From Clostridia bacterium (GTDB taxonomy: Bacteria > Bacillota > Clostridia > Oscillospirales > CAG-272), in contig JAGCYR010000171.1 of NCBI GenBank assembly GCA_017960705.1, positions 1-9,889 of the forward strand: a DNA stretch of 9,889 nucleotides, written 5' to 3'. The notes under the pieces are model-generated. The model worked only from the letters and a program-made list of their open reading frames with translations. It did no database searches and was not told the DNA's origin. Below, piece after piece: positions 1 to 5,300 of the stretch (its first letter is position 1; the number at the start of each line of letters is the position of its first letter). Made by a program: the position numbers and the translations under genes.

Positions 1-7
1 CGAATAC

Positions 8-82
8 GCTGGTGTGGCTCAATGGCAGAGCAGCTGATTTGTAATCAGCAGGTTGTTGGTTCGACTCCGATCACCAGCTCCA
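8..82 (+). tRNA. tRNA-Thr (anticodon TGT), CCA encoded
   Basis: A full cloverleaf can be folded by eye. The 7-bp acceptor stem pairs GCTGGTG with CACCAGC, the D arm contains GGCTCAATGGCAGAGC, and the anticodon stem GCTGA/TCAGC encloses loop TTTGTAA, giving anticodon TGT that reads ACA threonine codons. The T arm carries GGTTCGACTCC, with some G-T wobble pairs in its stem. The discriminator base is T and the CCA end is encoded at 80-82. A hairpin terminator follows directly, so this is the last gene of its transcript; anything upstream lies outside the window. Confidence 0.96.
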
Positions 83-118
83 ACAAAAAACACTTGCTCG
101 CGCAAGTGTTTTTTGTTG
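81..118 (+). terminator. Rho-independent terminator of the tRNA transcript
   Basis: A perfect 17-bp inverted repeat, CAACAAAAAACACTTGC against GCAAGTGTTTTTTGTTG, encloses loop TCGC. The GC-containing core CACTTGC/GCAAGTG is followed by six T residues. It begins within the CCA end of the tRNA, so termination is immediate. Being symmetric, it has an A-tract before the stem and could also stop transcription arriving from the right. Confidence 0.92.
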
Positions 119-137
119 TAATGAAGTCGCTTCGCTA

Positions 138-160
138 ATGAAGAAGCCCTCAAGCGGGCT
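138..160 (-). terminator. Weak hairpin terminator after the aminopeptidase gene
   Basis: Read on the minus strand, AGCCC and GGGCT (145-160 on the plus strand) form a 5-bp GC-rich stem around a 6-nt loop, followed by TCTTCATT. It lies 14 bp past the aminopeptidase stop codon. The T-tract is interrupted, so this is a weaker candidate than the other terminators in the window. The symmetric tRNA terminator at 81-118 could act as a backup. Confidence 0.5.
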
Positions 161-174
161 GATGGGAAAGATTT

Positions 175-1410
175 TTAGAACGCGAAGTCGCCGTTGACGA
201 ACACGGGGATCTCTTTGCCGTCGCGGGTGACGCCCGTGATGGAGAGATCGGAGGTACCGACCATAAAGTCGACGTGGGTGTTGCTCTCGGCGTTGATCCC
301 GCGGGCGAGCAGTTCCTCTTTCGACAGTTCCGCGCCGCCCTCGACGCAGGTGGGGTACGCCTCGCCGAACGCGAAGTGGCAGGAAGCGTTCTCGTCGAAG
401 AGCGTATCGTAGAAGAGGATGCCGCTCTCGGAGATCGGGGAGTGGTACGGGACCAGCGCGACCTCGCCGAGATAATGCGCCCCCTCGTCGATATCGATCT
501 CGGCGCGGAGGTACTCCTCGCCCCGCTCGGCTTTGGCTTCGACGATGCGCCCGTCCTTCAGCGTCAGGCGGATACCCTCCACCAGATTGCCGTTCAGGAC
601 CAGGGGTTTCGAGGAACAGACCACCCCGTTCACCCCGTCCCGCTTGGGCGCGGAGAAGACCTCCTCGGTCGGCATATTGGCGATGAAGTCGACGCCGCGC
701 CCGTCCTTCTCGGATCCGCCGGCGAACAGGTACCCCTCCGGCAGCTCGACGGTCAGGCGGGTGCCGAGCACATTCTCGTAGCGCAGGGCGGCGAACTTGT
801 AATCGTTCAGTTTCTTCGCCTGATCGGTCAGGCGACTGCAGTGGGCGGTCCATTCCCCGACGGCGTCGCCACCATCTTTGATGCGGACGGAGCGGAAGAT
901 CGCCTCCCAAAGCAGTTTGACCGCCTCTTCCCCGCTTTTTCCGGGAAAGACCTTTTTCGCCCACGCTTCGCACGGGATCGCGACGATCGACCACGGGATC
1001 CGGCTCGCCATCAGGCGGGCGTAAAACTTCTCGTTCGCCTTTCCGTAGGCAACCGAAAAGCGGCGGATGCGGTCGGGATCGACCCCCTCGAACGCGGCGG
1101 GATCACTTGACGAGACCGAAAGAAACGCCGCCCCCTCCGCCGACAGCAGATCGAACATCTGTACCTGCCAGGGGTACGCCTCGTCGAACACGTCGTTTTC
1201 GGCGTGAAGGTACCGCTCCCGCGCGATCTTCTCGTCCGACCAGTGAACGATCACGTCGCGGGCTCCCGCGGCGTAGGCTTCCTCCGTGACGAGCCGCACG
1301 AAATACGCGGAATCCACGCCCGCGCGTACCACGAGCTTCTGTCCCTTCTGTAAATTGACGCCCATCCGGACGGCGAGCCGCGCGTATTCGCGGAGCAGTT
1401 CTTCTTTCAT
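175..1410 (-). CDS. M29-family metallo-aminopeptidase (AmpS/PepS type)
   Basis: A cytoplasmic dinuclear-metal aminopeptidase that removes N-terminal residues from peptides, of the AmpS/PepS/aminopeptidase T family (MEROPS M29). The product is 411 aa, the usual family length. Expected metal and active-site residues appear at nearly canonical positions: E250 in NMPTEEVF, E316 in LGEVALVP, H345 in NASCHFAFGEAYP, Y352, and H379/D381 in NTHVDFMVG. The N-terminal half (1-200) holds the family's smaller domain. No signal peptide is visible. The frame stays open far upstream, but the start at 1410 is set by GGGAGG nine bases before the ATG, the family-typical beginning MKEELLREYARLAVRMGVNLQKGQ, and a promoter just upstream. 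It is transcribed alone, divergent from the PHP phosphatase and convergent with the tRNA. Exact peptide specificity cannot be told. Confidence 0.95.
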   Translation of the reverse strand: MKEELLREYARLAVRMGVNLQKGQKLVVRAGVDSAYFVRLVTEEAYAAGARDVIVHWSDEKIARERYLHAENDVFDEAYPWQVQMFDLLSAEGAAFLSVSSSDPAAFEGVDPDRIRRFSVAYGKANEKFYARLMASRIPWSIVAIPCEAWAKKVFPGKSGEEAVKLLWEAIFRSVRIKDGGDAVGEWTAHCSRLTDQAKKLNDYKFAALRYENVLGTRLTVELPEGYLFAGGSEKDGRGVDFIANMPTEEVFSAPKRDGVNGVVCSSKPLVLNGNLVEGIRLTLKDGRIVEAKAERGEEYLRAEIDIDEGAHYLGEVALVPYHSPISESGILFYDTLFDENASCHFAFGEAYPTCVEGGAELSKEELLARGINAESNTHVDFMVGTSDLSITGVTRDGKEIPVFVNGDFAF

Positions 1411-1419
1411 TTTTCCTTT

Positions 1420-1425
1420 CCTCCC
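1420..1425 (-). promoter_or_regulatory. Ribosome binding site fixing the aminopeptidase start
   Basis: GGGAGG on the minus strand lies nine bases before the ATG at 1410. It rejects the in-frame upstream extension of this ORF, which runs back through the divergent gene. Confidence 0.85.
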
Positions 1426-1444
1426 GTGGCTTCTTTCCTTATTT

Positions 1445-1473
1445 ATTATAACCCGCGCCCGAAAGAAATGCAA
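1445..1473 (-). promoter_or_regulatory. Sigma-A-type promoter for the aminopeptidase
   Basis: On the minus strand, TTGCAT (1468-1473) and a perfect TATAAT (1445-1450) are separated by exactly 17 bp. The -10 box is 34 bp before the ATG at 1410, giving a short leader. It is one half of a divergent promoter pair. Confidence 0.82.
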
Positions 1474-1491
1474 TCTTTTTTGCGCCATAAC

Positions 1492-1520
1492 TGGACAAAA
1501 TCCGAAATATCTGTTATACT
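1492..1520 (+). promoter_or_regulatory. Sigma-A-type promoter for the PHP phosphatase
   Basis: TGGACA (1492-1497) and TATACT (1515-1520) are separated by 17 bp. The -10 box ends 28 bp before the ATG at 1549. The AAGGGGG ribosome binding site lies at 1535-1541. The -35 boxes of the two divergent promoters are only 18 bp apart. Confidence 0.82.
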
Positions 1521-1548
1521 GATGATAGGCAATTAAGGGGGTAACCGT

Positions 1549-2274
1549 ATGAACGGGTTTTGCGATCTGCATTGTCACATACTCTACGGCGTGGACGACG
1601 GCGCGCAGACGATAGACGACGCGCGCGCGCTGATCGACGGCGCCTACTCGTCCGGCACGCGGACCGTCTGCTTTACCCCGCACTACAACCCTCTCCGCGA
1701 ACTGGAGTCCGCGGGAGCGGAGGAGACCTTCCGCTCCTTCTCCGCCGAAATGAAGGCGAAATACCCCGACCTCACGCTCTGTCTCGGCGCGGAGATCCTC
1801 TACCATCAGCGGATCGCCGATTCGATCAGCCGCGGCGCCTGCCGGACTCTGAACGGAACGCGCTTCGTTCTGATCGAATTTCTGCCCGACGACGACGGCG
1901 ACTATATCGTCCAGTCGGTCGAATCGGTCGCGGCGCGGGGCTATACGCCGATCCTCGCCCACGCCGAACGCGACCACGACTTCCTTTCCCGTCCCGGATA
2001 CGCCCTCTCGCTTGCGGAACAGGAGATCCCCATCCAGCTGAACGTCCGCTCGGTCATCGGCGGAAACGGGAAAAAAGTCAAGAAGTTCTGCCACCTCCTT
2101 CTGAAAGAAGGCGCCGCCGCCGTGATCGCATCCGACGCGCACGACCCCGAATACGCCGACGCGCGGCTGGGGGAAGGGTTCCGCTACGTTTCGTCGAAAT
2201 TCGGTTCCGAATACGCGCGCTCTCTCTTCTGCGCCACCCCGCGCACGTTTCTGGGTCTTGAACCGAAGGGATAA
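1549..2274 (+). CDS. PHP-domain tyrosine-protein phosphatase (CpsB/YwqE family)
   Basis: A 241-aa PHP-fold metal-dependent phosphoesterase resembling CpsB/Wzb/YwqE, enzymes that dephosphorylate the tyrosine-rich tail of bacterial BY-kinases controlling capsule or exopolysaccharide synthesis. Metal-binding motifs are visible in order: DLHCHILYGVDDGA (H8, H10, D16), TPHY (H45), GAEI (E82), LAHAER (H138) and IASDAHD (D196, H198). Length and motif spacing match the family. The usual AHPERY is AHAERD here, a modest departure. The start is supported by AAGGGGG seven bases upstream and a promoter at 1492-1520. It is a single-gene unit ended by the hairpin at 2322-2356. No BY-kinase, Wzx/Wzy or glycosyltransferase gene is nearby, so its kinase partner, if any, is encoded elsewhere. 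Histidinol-phosphatase-like activity is a less likely alternative. Confidence 0.9.
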   Translation: MNGFCDLHCHILYGVDDGAQTIDDARALIDGAYSSGTRTVCFTPHYNPLRELESAGAEETFRSFSAEMKAKYPDLTLCLGAEILYHQRIADSISRGACRTLNGTRFVLIEFLPDDDGDYIVQSVESVAARGYTPILAHAERDHDFLSRPGYALSLAEQEIPIQLNVRSVIGGNGKKVKKFCHLLLKEGAAAVIASDAHDPEYADARLGEGFRYVSSKFGSEYARSLFCATPRTFLGLEPKG

Positions 2275-2321
2275 CGTTCTTCTCGGCTTTTTATCAAAAC
2301 CCCTATCCTTTTTTAATAATC

Positions 2322-2356
2322 AAACTCCCCCGATCGTTCGATCGGGGGAGTTTTTT
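2322..2356. terminator. Strong bidirectional terminator between convergent genes
   Basis: AAACTCCCCCGATC pairs perfectly with GATCGGGGGAGTTT around a GTTC loop (14-bp stem, 2322-2353), followed by TTTTTT on the plus strand. On the minus strand the stem runs into GTTTGATTATT and further T residues. It sits between the stop codons of the PHP phosphatase (2274) and the giant repeat gene (2366), so it very likely serves both. Confidence 0.93.
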
Positions 2357-2365
2357 GGGGTTCGG

Positions 2366-5300
2366 TTATCTTGCGGTTGACCACCTGTCGTCTCTTGCCG
2401 CCTGATCGATATCGATGACGGGCCGTTTCCGTTTCTTCACGACGGGAGACGCGAAGTCGTAGAGCCGGGGTTTGGATTTGGTGAAGATCCGGGCGAAGAA
2501 TCCCTTCTGGGACTTGTTGAACGCCTTGATCTTCCGGCGGAGGTACTTCTCCTCGGCTTTCTTCTTCTCGGAGTAGATGCCGCCCCAGATCAAACTGCGG
2601 ATGAAGAACTTCTCTTCGGTCTCCTCGCGGATGAAGTCGGCGACCGCGGCGAACTCGGCGTCGATCTCGGTCTCGACCTTGCTCTCGGAATCAAGATCGT
2701 ACGGGATCTTGTTCTTGACCGAGAAGACGACCCTGCCGGAACGGATCAGCGCGGTGCAGAGGAAGCCGTCGGTACGGAACTTCAGGATGACGTTGCCCTT
2801 TCTCTGCGCCTCCTTGGTCTTGAGCGCGGAGAGGAGGAAGTATTCGGGGGTCTTCGGCTCGTCGGTGACGAAGCCCGCGTCGGAGAGGAGGTCGAACATC
2901 GTATCGGCGTACGCCGCGTCGAACGCGGAGATAAGCCCCTCCGCCGTTCCCTCTTTTTCGTTCACGGAAAGGACGGTCGCCATAGTCTTCGCCTCGGCAA
3001 GTCCCGCCTCGGCAAGAACGCCCGGGATCTCCTCGCGGATCGCGGAATCGGCGTCCTCCTTCGGCGCGTGGACCGTCGTGATCACGTTCACCGACGCCTT
3101 GTGGTCGATCACCAGAGCGAAGCGATCCTTCTTCTTGGTCACGGTCGAATCAAACAGCCGTTTGATCGCCTCGGCAAGTCCCGCGCGGTCGGTCACGACT
3201 CCGTCGCAGACGAAGTTCGAGATATCGACGCGGTTCATTCTCTTCTTGCGCCCGGTGACCTCGATCCGTCCGCCCGAGACCGCGATCAGCCGCTTGAAGC
3301 TGCCGAGCTGTTCGGTCTCTTCCTTGCCGGACACGCGGATCGGTTTGTCGCCGTCCGCGCCCTCGAAGTCGGAATGCACGCCTACGTAGATCCCGTCCGA
3401 GGGCGTGTACGCGCCGTGCGCGATCACGTCGTGCGCGGGCATCGCGTCGGGCAGATCGCTCCAGCCGGAGAAGGTCAGAGCGTGGCGTTCGGGTGCGGCG
3501 GCGGTGCCGATCTCGGAGTCACATACGAGTTTCCGGTCGGGGATCGCGATCCCGTCGGCGGAGAACGAAAGCAGGAATTCCTTCGGCGTCATGGCGCCGC
3601 TCACTTCGACGTCGTGGTCGGGCATCACGGAGGGCAGTCCGACCCAGCCGCTGAACTCGTATCCCTCGGGGACCGACGGCATCATCGACGGACTCGGCTT
3701 GACGGTCTCTCCCTCGCGGAACTTGTCGTCGCCGTATAGATCGCCGTCGAGAACGTAGGTAACGCGGTAGACTTTGCGCTCGAACCGCGCGACGTAGACC
3801 ACGTCGTGATCGGGCATCTTCCCGGTGTAGCCCTCGAAGCCGGCGAATTCATAGCCCTTCGGCGCCTCGGGTTCGGGGGACAGCAGCGGCTCGCCTGCGC
3901 GGAGTTTGCCGGACAGCAGCACGTTCCCCTCCGAGAGGAAGGTGTACTTGCAGATATTGTCGCGGAAGACGGCGTCGACCGTAAAGTCGTAGTCGGGCAT
4001 CTCGTCAGCAAAGTTCTTCCACTCGACGAAGATGTGTCCCTCGACGACGGGAGCCGACAGCGCCTTGATCTTCGCGCCGATCGGGTAGAGCTCCCTGTGA
4101 TAGAAGGCGCCGTCGACGCGGTAGGTCATGAAGTGGAACGCGGGATCGTACTTACCGGTCACGAAAAGGTCGCGCGCCGGCATCCGCTCGGGCAGTCCGC
4201 GCCAGCCGGCGAAGACGTAGCCGTCCTTCTCGGGGACCAGCGGAGGCGTGATCCATGCTCCCGCGGCGATCCGTTTGGTCGCGACGGGCACGTTCTCGAG
4301 GATGTAGGTGACTTCAAAGTACTCGGTGGCGTATTTCGCCTCGACCGTCAGATCGCGCGACGGCATCACCTGAGGCAGACCGATCCACTCGATGAACTCG
4401 GCGCGATCGGGTCTGCTCCCATCGATCGGAACGATCACGTCGCCGGGGAGATACTGTTCGGAGGCAATTGCCTTTCCGTCCGATAGGTAAGTCAGGGTGA
4501 ACTTCTCGGGGCGATAGGTGCCGGTGACCGTGAAATCGTAGTCGGGCATCACGCGGGAGTAATTCTCCCATCCCGAGAAGGTAAAGCCGTCGATCGCGGG
4601 CGGATTGATCTTCGGCACCACGTTGCCGACCGCGATGGTCTCGGTGCGGTAGACCTCTCCGTCAAGCAGGTAGGTAACGACGTGCGCCGTGACCGAGGAC
4701 GTCGCCTCGAGGGTGATATCGGCGTCGGGCATAGTCTCGGGGATCTCGCCCCAGACGTACTGTTTTCTCGCGTCTTCGGGCAGATCCGGGCAGACGACCG
4801 CCTCGCCGAAGGCGAATTCGCGGGTCTCAAACGGCTCGCCGTCAAGGGTAAAGGTGACGGTGTGACGGTTCGCGACTCTCTCGCCCGTGACGTTGAAGCT
4901 GTACGAGGGCATCTCGTCGGCAAGGTTCCGCCAGCCGGTGAAGGAATATCCCTCTTTTTCGGGAACGGCGGGCGCGGAAATCGGATCGCCGAAGCGGATC
5001 TTCTTCTCCGCGAGCACCTCTCCGTCGAGGATGAAGGTCACGGTCTGAAGTCCCTTGGCGTAGTCGCCCCTGACCTCGGTATCCTCTCCCGGGAAGACCT
5101 CGGGAAGTCCGATCCAGCCGGCGAAATCCATGCCGTCCTTTTCGGGCGCCTCGGGGATCCCCTCGACGGGAGAACCGACGAAGCCGGAAATACTCGCGAC
5201 GACCTTGCCGTCCACCGTGAAGGTGACCCTGGTCTTGCGGATCTCGGTACGTCCTTCGACCTTGAGATCGTGGGAGGGCATCGTGTCGGGGCATTCGTTC

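Noticed and set aside
71..994. Minus-strand 307-aa open frame overlapping the aminopeptidase and the tRNA
   Set aside because: Arg/Pro/Gly-rich out-of-frame translation of the aminopeptidase that continues through two terminators and the tRNA end; no ribosome binding site or family resemblance.
1411..2142. In-frame upstream extension of the aminopeptidase to a 655-aa protein
   Set aside because: The extension is antisense to the PHP phosphatase and crosses both divergent promoters. The 411-aa form matches M29 length and has its own ribosome binding site.
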